Of a stretch of 56,176 nucleotides of DNA, positions 17,073 to 25,572 are shown piece by piece (position 1 is the stretch's first letter; every line of letters starts with the position of its first letter). Position numbers and translations under genes: made by a program. The notes under the pieces are model-generated. The model was not told where the DNA came from. It saw nothing but the letters and a program-made list of their open reading frames with translations, and did no database searches. The DNA comes from Hydrogenophaga sp. (GTDB taxonomy: Bacteria; Pseudomonadota; Gammaproteobacteria; Burkholderiales; Burkholderiaceae_C), in NCBI RefSeq assembly GCF_011772445.1, contig NZ_WVZN01000013.1, forward strand, positions 1 to 56,176. The letters are read 5' to 3'.

Positions 17073-17963
17073 ATGCCCTCCCCTTCGTTCAAGCGCGTGG
17101 CCGCGGCCATGGCGCTCCTGGGTGTTTTCCTCGCCCCCGTGGCCGCGCAAGCCCAGGCCCTGGACCTGTCGCGCTACACGCTCACCTCGAGCTTCGCCCT
17201 GCCGGGCACCGCCTCGGAGTCCTCGGCCATCACCTGGAACTGGGACACCAACACCCTGTTCGTGGTGGGTGACGAGGGCGACTTCATCACCGAGGTGGCG
17301 CGCGACGGCACGGTGATCGGAAGCATGAGCCTCAGCGGCTTCGACGACACCGAGGCGCTGACCTACATCGGCAATGGCGAGTTCGTCATCGGCGAGGAGC
17401 GCATCCAGGACGTCTACAAGCTGAGCTACCAGGCGGGCGGCAACGCCTCGCGCGGTTCGCTGCAGTCCGTCTCCCTGGGGGCCACCGTGGGGAACGAGGG
17501 CATCGAGGGCCTCTCTTACGACCGGGCCAGTGGCCAGTTCGTGGCGGTGAAGGAAAAGAACCCGCAGGCCGTGCAGGTCGGCAGCATCGACTTCGCCAAC
17601 GGCACGCACACCATGAGCCCTCTGTTCACGCCCAAGCTCGGCGTGGCCGACCTGTCGGACGTGCAGGTGCTCAGCGGCTTCACCGGCGCCAGCTTCGCCG
17701 ACCACCTGCTGATCTACAGCCAGGAATCGCAGCGCCTGCTGGAGGTGACGCGCACCGGTCAGGTGCTCAGCGCCTTCGCCTTCACCACCATCAGCGGCAT
17801 TGCCGAGGGCGTGACCATCGCCGCCGACGGCACGATCTTCATCACCGACGAATCGCCCTTCGTCTACATCCTCACCGCCCCGGTGCCCGAGCCCGAGACC
17901 TACGCGATGTGGCTGGCCGGCCTGTTCGCCGTTGCCGGCGCCGCGCGCCGCCGCAAGGCCTGA
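17073..17963 (+). CDS. Exported SdiA-regulated-like protein with PEP-CTERM anchor
   Basis: 296 residues. An N-terminal signal peptide (to about AAQAQA, residue 30) is followed by a beta-propeller-like SdiA-regulated domain ([60 protein letters not shown]). The last 26 residues are a PEP-CTERM sorting signal: [20 protein letters not shown] followed by ARRRKA. The protein should therefore be cut and processed by an exosortase outside the cytoplasm; no exosortase gene is in the window. A second PEP-CTERM gene starts 39 nt downstream, probably in the same transcript. The longer frame (16818) is not used because it lacks a signal at its start. Confidence 0.9.
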   Translation: MPSPSFKRVAAAMALLGVFLAPVAAQAQALDLSRYTLTSSFALPGTASESSAITWNWDTNTLFVVGDEGDFITEVARDGTVIGSMSLSGFDDTEALTYIGNGEFVIGEERIQDVYKLSYQAGGNASRGSLQSVSLGATVGNEGIEGLSYDRASGQFVAVKEKNPQAVQVGSIDFANGTHTMSPLFTPKLGVADLSDVQVLSGFTGASFADHLLIYSQESQRLLEVTRTGQVLSAFAFTTISGIAEGVTIAADGTIFITDESPFVYILTAPVPEPETYAMWLAGLFAVAGAARRRKA

Positions 17964-18002
17964 TCCCCGTTCTTCGTCACTTCCATCAACAGGAGCCTGA
18001 GC

Positions 18003-18686
18003 ATGAAAAAGCAACTCGCCGCCCTCGCCGTGGCCGCGTTCACCGCCTGCGGTTCGTTCGCCGCCACCAGCGGTGTGGTGATCACGGAATGGATGTACCA
18101 GGGCGCTGGCAGCACCGACCGTGAGTTCATCGAATTCACCAACCTGGGCCCCACCGCCGTGGACTTCACCGGCTGGAGCTACGACGACGATTCGCGCCTC
18201 TCGGGCGCCTTTCCGCTCTCCGCCTTCGGCATCGTGGCGCCGGGCGAGTCGGTGATCATCACCGAGATGAACGCGAGCGCCTTCCGCAGCGCCTGGGGCC
18301 TGGACGCCAGCGTGAAGGTCTGGGGCCCGTATACCAACAACCTGGGCAACGGCGACGAGATCAACCTCTTCGACGGCGCCGGCAACCTGGTGGACCGCCT
18401 CACCTACGGCAGCGACCCGCGCACGCGCGGCATCAGCGGGCGCGCCACCGGCGCCGACGCGCTGGGCGCGAACGACGTGTCGCAGTGGGTGTTCTCGTCC
18501 GTGGGTGACATCGAAGGCTCCTGGGCCAGCAGCCTGGGCGACATCGGCAGCCCTGGCCGCACCTCGTTCGCGAGCCCGGTGCCCGAGCCCGAGGGCTACG
18601 CCATGCTGCTGGCCGGCCTGGGCGCCGTCGCCGGCCTGGTGCGCCGCCGCCGCCAGAGCGAACGGTCCGCTACGCCCGCCGCCTGA
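18003..18686 (+). CDS. Lamin-tail-domain protein with PEP-CTERM anchor
   Basis: 227 residues: signal peptide (to about GSFAA, residue 21), lamin tail (LTD) domain about 23-145 (VVITEWMYQGAGSTDREFIE, NLGPTAVDFTGWSYDDDSR, VAPGESVIITEMNASAF), and a C-terminal PEP-CTERM signal (VPEPEGYAMLLAGLGAVAGL then VRRRRQ). An extra RSATPAA tail follows the basic cluster. Probably a secreted or surface protein processed by exosortase. It overlaps the convergent DUF6064 gene by 17 bp at their 3' ends. Confidence 0.88.
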   Translation: MKKQLAALAVAAFTACGSFAATSGVVITEWMYQGAGSTDREFIEFTNLGPTAVDFTGWSYDDDSRLSGAFPLSAFGIVAPGESVIITEMNASAFRSAWGLDASVKVWGPYTNNLGNGDEINLFDGAGNLVDRLTYGSDPRTRGISGRATGADALGANDVSQWVFSSVGDIEGSWASSLGDIGSPGRTSFASPVPEPEGYAMLLAGLGAVAGLVRRRRQSERSATPAA

Positions 18687-19329
18687 TCGCAGCGCCCAGC
18701 GCGATCGCCGCCGCCGCCAGCGGCGCGAACGCCTGGGCCTGCTCCATTGTCGCCAGCGTGGTGGCGCTGACCAGGCAGGCCAAGGTGCCCAGCCCCAGCA
18801 GCGCCCACCACAGCCAGCGCCCCGCGCGCGAGGCCGGGCGCGTGTGCAGCAGCAGGCCCAGGCCTGCCACCGCCGTGGGGTCGGGCGCCAGGCCGATGAA
18901 CTCGGCCTGCACGACGGGCCGGCCGTCCGCCGGTGCGAGCAATGGCCATGACAGGGCCGCCATGAGCAGCAACACGCTGCCCGCGCGCGAGCGCCGCACC
19001 CGCCCGCCTGTGCCATTCAGCAGCAGCCAGCCCAGCGCCGCGAGCGCGTACAACCCCGCCAGCGCTTGCGCGCCCCAGTTGATGGGCACGTACAGCCGCC
19101 ACACGAAGCCCCAGGCCACCAGCGCGCTCAGCGCGGCCATCAGCGCCATGCCCCGCCGCGCGGCGTGTTCGTGTCCTTGCCACAAGGCGAGCGCCAGGGC
19201 CAGCACCAGCACGTTGGCCAGCAGCCCCAGCGGCCACCAGGCGGCGTTGTGCAACTCGAACAGGCGCCAGTAGGTGTCGGGCGCGAACATCAGGAAGTCC
19301 GAAGGGCGGTAGGTCCACCATTCGTTCAT
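18670..19329 (-). CDS. DUF6064-like multi-pass membrane protein
   Basis: 219 residues beginning MNEWWTYRPSDFLMFAPDTY, typical of DUF6064-type proteins, with about six to seven membrane segments and a short basic C-terminus (IRRRA). Function unknown. It starts 33 nt after the stop-proximal end of the aldo/keto reductase (that gene's stop is at 19340), so the two may be co-transcribed. Its 3' end overlaps the lamin-tail gene on the other strand. Confidence 0.8.
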   Translation of the reverse strand: MNEWWTYRPSDFLMFAPDTYWRLFELHNAAWWPLGLLANVLVLALALALWQGHEHAARRGMALMAALSALVAWGFVWRLYVPINWGAQALAGLYALAALGWLLLNGTGGRVRRSRAGSVLLLMAALSWPLLAPADGRPVVQAEFIGLAPDPTAVAGLGLLLHTRPASRAGRWLWWALLGLGTLACLVSATTLATMEQAQAFAPLAAAAIALGAAIRRRA

Positions 19330-19339
19330 TGGCGGGCCC

Positions 19340-20296
19340 TCACAGCGCGCCGATCGCGCGGGCGATGCGTTCGCGCTGCGCCGCGTCGGGCAGCGGCCCG
19401 CGCGCGGCGGCCAGGTTTTCGCGCACGTGCGCCACCTGCCGCGTGGCGGGGATGGCGCAGGTGACGGCCGGGTGGGCGAGCACGAACTTCAGGATGAGCT
19501 GGGCCCAGCTGGTGGCGCCCAGCTCGCCGGCCCAGCCGGGCAGGGGGTGGCGCGCCAGCGCCCGCGTGAGCTGGCCTTCGCGGAAGCTGCGGTTGACGAT
19601 CACCGCCACGCCGCGCTGCTGCGCCAGCGGCAGCAGTCGCTGCTCGGCCTCGCGGTCCAGGGGGTTGTAGGTGAGCTGCACGAAGTCGAGCGTTTGCGTG
19701 CGCAGGATGCGCTCCAGCTCGTCGTGGCGGCGGCCCTCGGAGGTGGTGATGCCGACGTAACGCAACCGGCCGCTGGCCTTCATGCGCTGCAGCATCGGCA
19801 GGTGGTCCTCCCAGCCCAGCAGGTTGTGCACCTGCAGCAGGTCGAAGCGCGGCACGCCCCAGTGGTCGCGCGACGCCTCGATCTGCGCCGGACCGCGCGC
19901 GGCGCTGCCCGTCCAGACCTTCTCGGCCGAGAACACCGGTGCCTGCCCGCCCAGCGAGGCCAGCGCCTGCCCGATGACCGGCTGCGACGAACCGTACATG
20001 GGCGAGCTGTCGATCAGTCGCCCGCCGTCGGCGAAGAAGGCGCGCACCACCTCGGCACACCGCGCGCGGCCTTGCGGGTCGTTGCCCACGTTGAAGGTGA
20101 TCCAGCTGCCCAGGCCGATGGCGGGGATGGCCTCGCCCGTGGCAGGAATCGGGCGGCGCAGCGGCGCGTCGGCGGCCTGGACCTGAGCCGGTGCGGGCCT
20201 CACCGGCGCCGCGCAGGCCGTGAGGCCCAGGCCCAGCACGGCGCGTCGCCGAAGGCCTGCGGGTGGGCGGGGGCCGTGTTCCATTTCGTGACGCAT
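19340..20296 (-). CDS. Exported aldo/keto reductase-like protein (Tat signal with lipobox)
   Basis: 318 residues. The AKR catalytic tetrad is recognisable: Asp and Tyr in LIDSSPMYGSSQPVIG, Lys in VFSAEKVWTG, His in LLQVHNLLGWEDHL. The C-terminal NADPH region (CAIPATRQVAHVRENLAA) is present. Unusually for an AKR, it starts with a Tat-type signal LRRRAVLGLGLTACAAP containing an LTAC lipobox, so it should be exported folded with its cofactor and perhaps lipidated. Substrate unknown. It is divergent from a TonB-dependent receptor, with a 113-bp intergenic region. Confidence 0.85.
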   Translation of the reverse strand: MRHEMEHGPRPPAGLRRRAVLGLGLTACAAPVRPAPAQVQAADAPLRRPIPATGEAIPAIGLGSWITFNVGNDPQGRARCAEVVRAFFADGGRLIDSSPMYGSSQPVIGQALASLGGQAPVFSAEKVWTGSAARGPAQIEASRDHWGVPRFDLLQVHNLLGWEDHLPMLQRMKASGRLRYVGITTSEGRRHDELERILRTQTLDFVQLTYNPLDREAEQRLLPLAQQRGVAVIVNRSFREGQLTRALARHPLPGWAGELGATSWAQLILKFVLAHPAVTCAIPATRQVAHVRENLAAARGPLPDAAQRERIARAIGAL

Positions 20297-20409
20297 AACG
20301 TTGGGTGGGGTTGGTTATTGCATGGATCCCTGCAGCGTGGGAAATATCCCTCCCACAATGGCCCGGCAGTCGCGCGCACGGCGCCTGCCGACAGAACCCG
20401 AGGAGACCC

Positions 20410-22545
20410 ATGAGACTTGCCGCCCACCTGCCGCTCATCGGCGCGCTTGCCGCCACCGCCGTCCATGCCCAGACCGCCTCCCCCGAGGGCGGCGCGCTGG
20501 CGCCCGTGGTCATCCGCGGCAGCGCCGACGCCGCCCAACGCTGGCTGGGCAGCGCCAGCGTCGACGTGGTCGATGGCCGGGAGCTGCGCGAAGGCCAGCT
20601 GCAGATCAACCTGTCCGAAGGCCTGGGCCGCGTGCCGGGCCTGGTGATCCGCCAACGCGAGAACTACGCGCAGGACCTGCAGGTGTCCATTCGCGGCTAC
20701 GGCTCGCGCGCCACCTTCGGCGTGCGCGGCGTGCGCCTCTTCGTGGACGGCATCCCGGCCAGCGCACCCGACGGATCGGGCCAGGCCGCGAATTTCCCGC
20801 TCGGCAGTGCCGACCGCATCGAGGTCGTGCGCGGGCCGTTCGCCGCGCTCTATGGCGCCTCCAGCGGTGGCGCCATCCTGCTCTATACGCAGGACGGCAC
20901 GCGCCCGGGTGAATGGCGCACCGGCCTGGCCGCCGGGCCCGACGGCCTGTGGCGCCTGTCGACCCAGGTCCTCGGGCAGACCGGCACCGTGGAATCGCCG
21001 GGCTGGTCGTATGCGCTGGACGTGGGCCGCTTCGAGACCGACGGCCAGCGCCCGCAGTCGGCCGCGCACCGCAGCACGGCCAATGCCAAGCTGTCGCGCG
21101 CGCACGAGGGGGGCCGCACCACGCTCGTCTTCAACCGCCAGAGCGGCTTCTCGCTCGACCCGCTGGGGCTGACGCGCGCGCAGTTCGACGCCGACCCCAC
21201 CCAGACCGACGCGGCGGCGATCAACTTCAACACGCGCAAGTCGGTGTCGCAGACGCAGGCCGGCCTGGCCTGGGACCAGTCGCTCGGTGGCGGCCACCGG
21301 GTCGAGCTGATGGGCTACGCAGGCCAGCGCCGCGTGGTGCAGTTCCAGTCGATCCCCACCGGTGCGCAGGCCGCGCCGGGCAGCTCGGGCGGCGTGATCG
21401 ACCTGGACCGCGACTACTGGGGCTTCAACGCGCGGTGGCGGCTGCAGCGCGAATGGCAGGGCGGCGAGCTCGACCTGAGCGCGGGCCTGGCGATGGACCG
21501 CCAGAGTGACGCGCGCCGCGGCTACAACAACTTCGTCGGCACCACGCTGGGCGTTCAGGGCCCGCTGCGGCGCGACGAGACCAACCGCGCCGACTCGCTG
21601 GACCCTTACCTGCGCGCCGCCTGGACGCGCGAGGACTGGACGCTCGAAGGCGGCGTGCGCCACGTGCGCACGCGCTTCGAATCGAACGACCGGTTCCTGG
21701 CCAACGGCGATGACAGCGGCAGCGCGCGCTACAGCGGCACGCTGCCCGTGGTGGGCGCGCGCTGGCGCCTTGCGCCAGGCCTGCAGGCGTTCGGCAGCGT
21801 GGGGCGCGGGCTGGAGACGCCCACGCTCAACGAGGCCGCCTACCGCAGCAGCGGCGGCGCGGGGCTCAACACCGAGCTCAACGCGGCGCGCAGCACCAGC
21901 GCCGAGATCGGTCTGCGCGGCCGCCACGCCGCGGGCCTGTGGTCCGCCACGCTGTTCGACATCCGCACGCGCGACGAGATCGTGGTGCAGAACAACACGG
22001 GCGGACGCTCCACCTTCCAGAACGCGGGCCGAACCGAACGCCAGGGCCTGGAACTCGCGGGCGAATGGGGCGTCGGCGAGTTCACGCTGACCAGCGCCTA
22101 CACGGCGATGAGCGCGCGCTACCGCGACGGTTTCCTGACGTGCACTGCGACGCTGTGTCCCACCGTCAACCCGCCCACGCCCATTCCCGCCGGCAACCGC
22201 TTGCCCGGCCTGCCGGCGCAGCAGTTTTTCGCGCAAGTGGCCTGGACACCGCGCTGGGCCGCCACCGTGGGGGGCGTGTTCACGCTGGAGGCGCGGCGCA
22301 GCGGGCGCGTCCAGGTGAACGACCTCAACACCGATGCGGCCGAGGCCTACACCCTGTTCGCGCTGGGCGCACGCTTCGAACAGAGCACCGGCCCCTGGAC
22401 CTGGCGGCAGTTCCTGCGTCTGGACAACCTGACCGATCGCCGTCACGCGGGATCGGTCATCGTCAACGAGGGCAATGGCCGCTTCTTCGAGCCCGGCGCG
22501 GGACGCTCGCTGTCGGCGGGCATCGAGCTCACGCGGCGGTTCTAG
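20410..22545 (+). CDS. TonB-dependent outer-membrane receptor
   Basis: 711 residues from ATG 20410, with AGGAGA 5 nt upstream. Signal peptide to about residue 21 (AVHAQT), plug domain about 30-160 (LGRVPGLVIRQRENYAQDLQ, VRLFVDGIPASAPDGSGQ, ADRIEVVRGPFAALYGASSGG), then a 22-strand barrel ending in the outer-membrane signature (ITERMINAL Phe: ELTRRF). Likely takes up a siderophore, cobalamin or another scarce ligand; the sequence does not tell which. The TonB box is not obvious. No tonB-exbBD or iron-chelate permease is adjacent. Confidence 0.92.
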   Translation: MRLAAHLPLIGALAATAVHAQTASPEGGALAPVVIRGSADAAQRWLGSASVDVVDGRELREGQLQINLSEGLGRVPGLVIRQRENYAQDLQVSIRGYGSRATFGVRGVRLFVDGIPASAPDGSGQAANFPLGSADRIEVVRGPFAALYGASSGGAILLYTQDGTRPGEWRTGLAAGPDGLWRLSTQVLGQTGTVESPGWSYALDVGRFETDGQRPQSAAHRSTANAKLSRAHEGGRTTLVFNRQSGFSLDPLGLTRAQFDADPTQTDAAAINFNTRKSVSQTQAGLAWDQSLGGGHRVELMGYAGQRRVVQFQSIPTGAQAAPGSSGGVIDLDRDYWGFNARWRLQREWQGGELDLSAGLAMDRQSDARRGYNNFVGTTLGVQGPLRRDETNRADSLDPYLRAAWTREDWTLEGGVRHVRTRFESNDRFLANGDDSGSARYSGTLPVVGARWRLAPGLQAFGSVGRGLETPTLNEAAYRSSGGAGLNTELNAARSTSAEIGLRGRHAAGLWSATLFDIRTRDEIVVQNNTGGRSTFQNAGRTERQGLELAGEWGVGEFTLTSAYTAMSARYRDGFLTCTATLCPTVNPPTPIPAGNRLPGLPAQQFFAQVAWTPRWAATVGGVFTLEARRSGRVQVNDLNTDAAEAYTLFALGARFEQSTGPWTWRQFLRLDNLTDRRHAGSVIVNEGNGRFFEPGAGRSLSAGIELTRRF

Positions 22546-22699
22546 GCACGGTTCGCGCGACCTCGCGATCAACGGTGGCCCTGGGCGGGCAAGCGTGGTC
22601 GCGCCGGCGCGAACGATCGGTAGCATGCGCAACGTCTGGATACCGTCACCCGGTATCCGCTTGTCCTGCTTGCAGCCCGATCCCAGGAGGTCCAGCCCG

Positions 22700-23863
22700 A
22701 TGCGCCCTACGCCCCCCCACGCCCTTGCCACGGGCCTGACCCGCCGTGCCTTCGCGGCCACCGCCATCGGTGGGGCCGCCAGCCTGGCCGCACCGGCGCT
22801 GCTGGCGCAGAACAACCGCATCGTGCTCGGTCAGTCGGCCGCGTTCAGCGGACCGGCCGCGCAATTGGGCATCCAGTTCAACGCGGGCGCACAGCTCTAT
22901 TTCGATCAGCTCAACCAGCAGGGCGGCGTGGGTGGCCAGCGCATCGAGATCGTCAAGCTCGACGACGGCTACGAGCCCGACCGCTGCGCCGAGAACACCC
23001 GCCAGTTGCTCTCGCGCGGCTGCACCGCGCTGTTCGGCTACATCGGCACGCCCACCAGCCTGGCGGCGCTGCCTCTGGCCATCAAGGACGGCACGCCTTT
23101 CATCGCACCCTTCACGGGCGCCATGGGCTTGCGCCAGCCATTCAATCGCCTGGTGTTCCACCTGCGCGCCTCCTACAACGACGAGACTGCGCTGATCGTG
23201 CGCCAGCTCACCAGCCTGGGCCTCAACGACATCGCGGTGTTCCACCAGAACGATTCATACGGCAAGGCTGGCCTGGACGGTGTGACGCTTGCACTCGAGC
23301 AGCGCAAGCTCAAGCCCAAGGCCACCGCCACGGTGGAGCGCAACTCGGTGGACGTCGCCAAGGCCGTGTCCGCCATCGTCGCGGCCAAGCCGCAGGCCGT
23401 CGTGCAGATCAGCGCCTACGCCTCCTGCGCGGCCTTCGTGCGCGAGGCGCGCAAGGCCGGCTTCGGTGGCACCTTCTTCAACGTGTCCTTCGTCGGCACG
23501 CAGGCGCTGGCCGACGCACTCGGCAAGGACGGCGCGGGCGTGGCCATCTCGCAGGTGGTGCCCAATCCGTTCTCCACCACGCGACCCGTCACGCGCGAGT
23601 TCCTCGACGCGATCGCGCGCGGTGGCAACAAGGTGCAGCCCAACTACTCCAGCCTCGAAGGCTTCCTGGCCGCGCGGCTGTTCGCCGAGGGGACGCGCCG
23701 CGCGTCCGGGCGCCTCAACGCCGACTCGCTGGTGAATGGCCTCGAGGCCATCGGCGACACCACTTTTGGTGGCTTCAGCATTTCGCTCGGCGCCGACAAC
23801 CACGTGGCCTCGCGTTTTGCCGAGCTGTCGATGCTCACTGGCGACGGCCGCGTGCGCACCTGA
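22700..23863 (+). CDS. LivJ-like ABC substrate-binding protein (Tat-exported)
   Basis: 387 residues from ATG 22700 with AGGAGG about 8 nt upstream. N-terminal Tat signal LTRRAFAATAIGGAASLAAP, then a type I periplasmic-binding fold (IVLGQSAAFSGPAAQLG, RQLLSRGCTALFGYIGTPTS, ALIVRQLTSLGLNDIAVFHQ, NPFSTTRPVTREFLDA). Similar to branched-chain amino acid-type binding proteins, but no permease or ATPase genes are next to it, so it either serves a remote transporter or acts as a sensor input. The histidine kinase that starts 58 nt after its stop would be a natural partner, which is inference. Confidence 0.88.
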   Translation: MRPTPPHALATGLTRRAFAATAIGGAASLAAPALLAQNNRIVLGQSAAFSGPAAQLGIQFNAGAQLYFDQLNQQGGVGGQRIEIVKLDDGYEPDRCAENTRQLLSRGCTALFGYIGTPTSLAALPLAIKDGTPFIAPFTGAMGLRQPFNRLVFHLRASYNDETALIVRQLTSLGLNDIAVFHQNDSYGKAGLDGVTLALEQRKLKPKATATVERNSVDVAKAVSAIVAAKPQAVVQISAYASCAAFVREARKAGFGGTFFNVSFVGTQALADALGKDGAGVAISQVVPNPFSTTRPVTREFLDAIARGGNKVQPNYSSLEGFLAARLFAEGTRRASGRLNADSLVNGLEAIGDTTFGGFSISLGADNHVASRFAELSMLTGDGRVRT

Positions 23864-23921
23864 CAGTCTTGACAGGGTGAGGCGGCGCCCCGGCTGGCGC
23901 CGCGTGAGCGAACGCTGCATC

Positions 23922-25139
23922 ATGCAACGAACACGCGCCAGGGCGTGTTGCGCTGAACGATTGCCTGCCGTGTCGAACCGACCCCTGCTCTCCGTGTTGC
24001 CGGTGGCCGAGTGGCCATTGCCGCCCGGAGATCGCCTGCCGTGCGCGCTGCTGTTGATCACCGCGGATGGCATGGTGCACAGCGCCAACACCACGGCGCA
24101 CGCCTGGTTCGACGGCCAGGCTCACGGCATGACCCCGCTGGCGCACTTCCTGGGTGTCCCCGACCACGACGAGCGCGCGGGCGAACTCGATGCGTTCATG
24201 GAAGGCATGCGCCGGACCGGCCAGATGCGTGAGCTGCGGCTGGCGCTGCACCGCCACGGCGGCGAGCACTTCTCGGCATTGCTCATGGGCATGCCCCTCG
24301 TCGATCCCAGCGGTTTGTACCTGGGCTTCGACACCATGGTGCTCGACCTGTCGCGCTGGCAGGACCGCGAGGCGCTCGTGCCTTACACGCACGCCGAGGA
24401 CCTGCGTGTGCGTCTCGAAAGCAGCATGCACGCGCACGCCGTGGCCATGCGCGACATCGATGCCTTCACGCAGATCCTGTCGCACGACATGCGCGGGCCG
24501 CTGCGCCAGGCCCGGGGCTACCTGCGACTGATGGGCGAGCACAGCGGGAGGGCCGACGATTCCCCGCCGGGGGAGTACACCCGATCGGCCCTGGGCGCCA
24601 TCGACAGGCTGAGCGGCATGATCAACGCGCTGCTCGAATTCGCGCGCCTGTCCCGCGTGCCGCTGGACCTGCGGTTCGTGCCCCTGGGACCTCTGGTGCA
24701 GGGGGTGCTCGCCCAGCTGGGCCGCGATGCCCATGCGGCCACGGTCGACTGGCGCATCGACGACAGACTGCCCGGCGTGCGTGGCGACCCCGTGCTGCTC
24801 GCTCAGGTCTTTTCCCACCTGCTGGACAACGCCCTGAAGTTCACGCGCGGCGTGGAGCGCCCGGTGATCGAGCTGGGCTGGCACGAAGGCGAGAACGGTG
24901 CGCGCGTGTTCCACGTGCACGACAACGGGGTGGGGTTCGACCGGCGCGCCTCGGACAAGCTGTTCATGCTGTTCCAGCGCCAGCACCACGGGATTGAATT
25001 CGACGGACTGGGCACGGGACTGGCGTTCGCGCGCCGCATCATCGAGCGCCACGGCGGTGGCATGCGCTGCGAGTCGTCGCCGGGCCAGGGCTGCCGCGTG
25101 AGCTTCACGCTGCCGCACGACAGGGCGGATGGCGCCTGA
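23922..25139 (+). CDS. Orphan PAS-domain sensor histidine kinase
   Basis: 405 residues from ATG 23922; a GTG at 23970 (VSNRPLLSVLP) is an alternative start. No membrane segment is obvious, so it is likely cytoplasmic. A PAS-like region spans about 40-160 (LLLITADGMVHSANTTAHAW, LYLGFDTMVLDLSRWQDRE). It is followed by the phosphoacceptor helix (DAFTQILSHDMRGPLRQARG, His in SHDMR) and the ATPase domain with N box (FSHLLDNALKFTRG), G1 (DNGVGFD), F box and G2 (GLGTGLAFARRIIERHGGG). No response regulator is next to it. It lies downstream of the LivJ-like gene in the same direction. Confidence 0.85.
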   Translation: MQRTRARACCAERLPAVSNRPLLSVLPVAEWPLPPGDRLPCALLLITADGMVHSANTTAHAWFDGQAHGMTPLAHFLGVPDHDERAGELDAFMEGMRRTGQMRELRLALHRHGGEHFSALLMGMPLVDPSGLYLGFDTMVLDLSRWQDREALVPYTHAEDLRVRLESSMHAHAVAMRDIDAFTQILSHDMRGPLRQARGYLRLMGEHSGRADDSPPGEYTRSALGAIDRLSGMINALLEFARLSRVPLDLRFVPLGPLVQGVLAQLGRDAHAATVDWRIDDRLPGVRGDPVLLAQVFSHLLDNALKFTRGVERPVIELGWHEGENGARVFHVHDNGVGFDRRASDKLFMLFQRQHHGIEFDGLGTGLAFARRIIERHGGGMRCESSPGQGCRVSFTLPHDRADGA

Positions 25140-25154
25140 GCCCGGGGGCGCCGC

Positions 25155-25568
25155 TCAGGCGCCCCGAGGCGGCGCGTCGGGCAGCACCGCCGTCACCTCG
25201 ATCTCCACCTTCGCGCGCGCCTCCACCAGCCGGCGCACTTCCACGCAGGTCATGGCGGGGAAGTGCTTGCCCATCACCGCGCGGTAGGCCTCGCCGAGTT
25301 CGCGCAGGCGCGCGTTGTACTCGTCGCGGTCGAGGATGTACCAGGTCATGCGCACCATGTGCTCGGGGCCGGCGCCCGCGCAGGCCAGCACCTCGTGCAC
25401 GTTCTGCAAGGCCTGGCGCGTCTGGGCGATGAAGTCGTCGCTCTCGAATTGCTGCTGGCCGTTCCAGCCGATCTGGCCGCCGACGAAGATCTGCGTGCCG
25501 CGCGCGGCGATGCCGTTGGCGTAGCCCTTGGCGGGCAGCCAGCCCTCGGGGTGGAGTTGTTGCAGCAT
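25155..25568 (-). CDS. RidA/YjgF-family enamine/imine deaminase-like protein
   Basis: 137 residues; RidA fold with IFVGGQIGWN, AQTRQALQNVHEVLACAGAG and the C-terminal VEVRRLVEARAKVEIEVTAV, which contains the conserved Arg of the active site. Trimeric RidA proteins hydrolyse enamines or imines and release ammonia. It is the last gene of the aryl-CoA operon, 4 nt after the ligase stop. In an anthranilate route it could hydrolyse the amino-ene intermediate after ring dearomatisation; that role is inference. Confidence 0.88.
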   Translation of the reverse strand: MLQQLHPEGWLPAKGYANGIAARGTQIFVGGQIGWNGQQQFESDDFIAQTRQALQNVHEVLACAGAGPEHMVRMTWYILDRDEYNARLRELGEAYRAVMGKHFPAMTCVEVRRLVEARAKVEIEVTAVLPDAPPRGA

Positions 25569-25572
25569 GGTC

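Noticed and set aside
17004..22821. Open frames of 670 aa (17004-19016) and 873 aa (20200-22821) on the minus strand
   Set aside because: Antisense to the SdiA-like, lamin-tail and TonB-receptor genes; compositionally biased and without homology signals.
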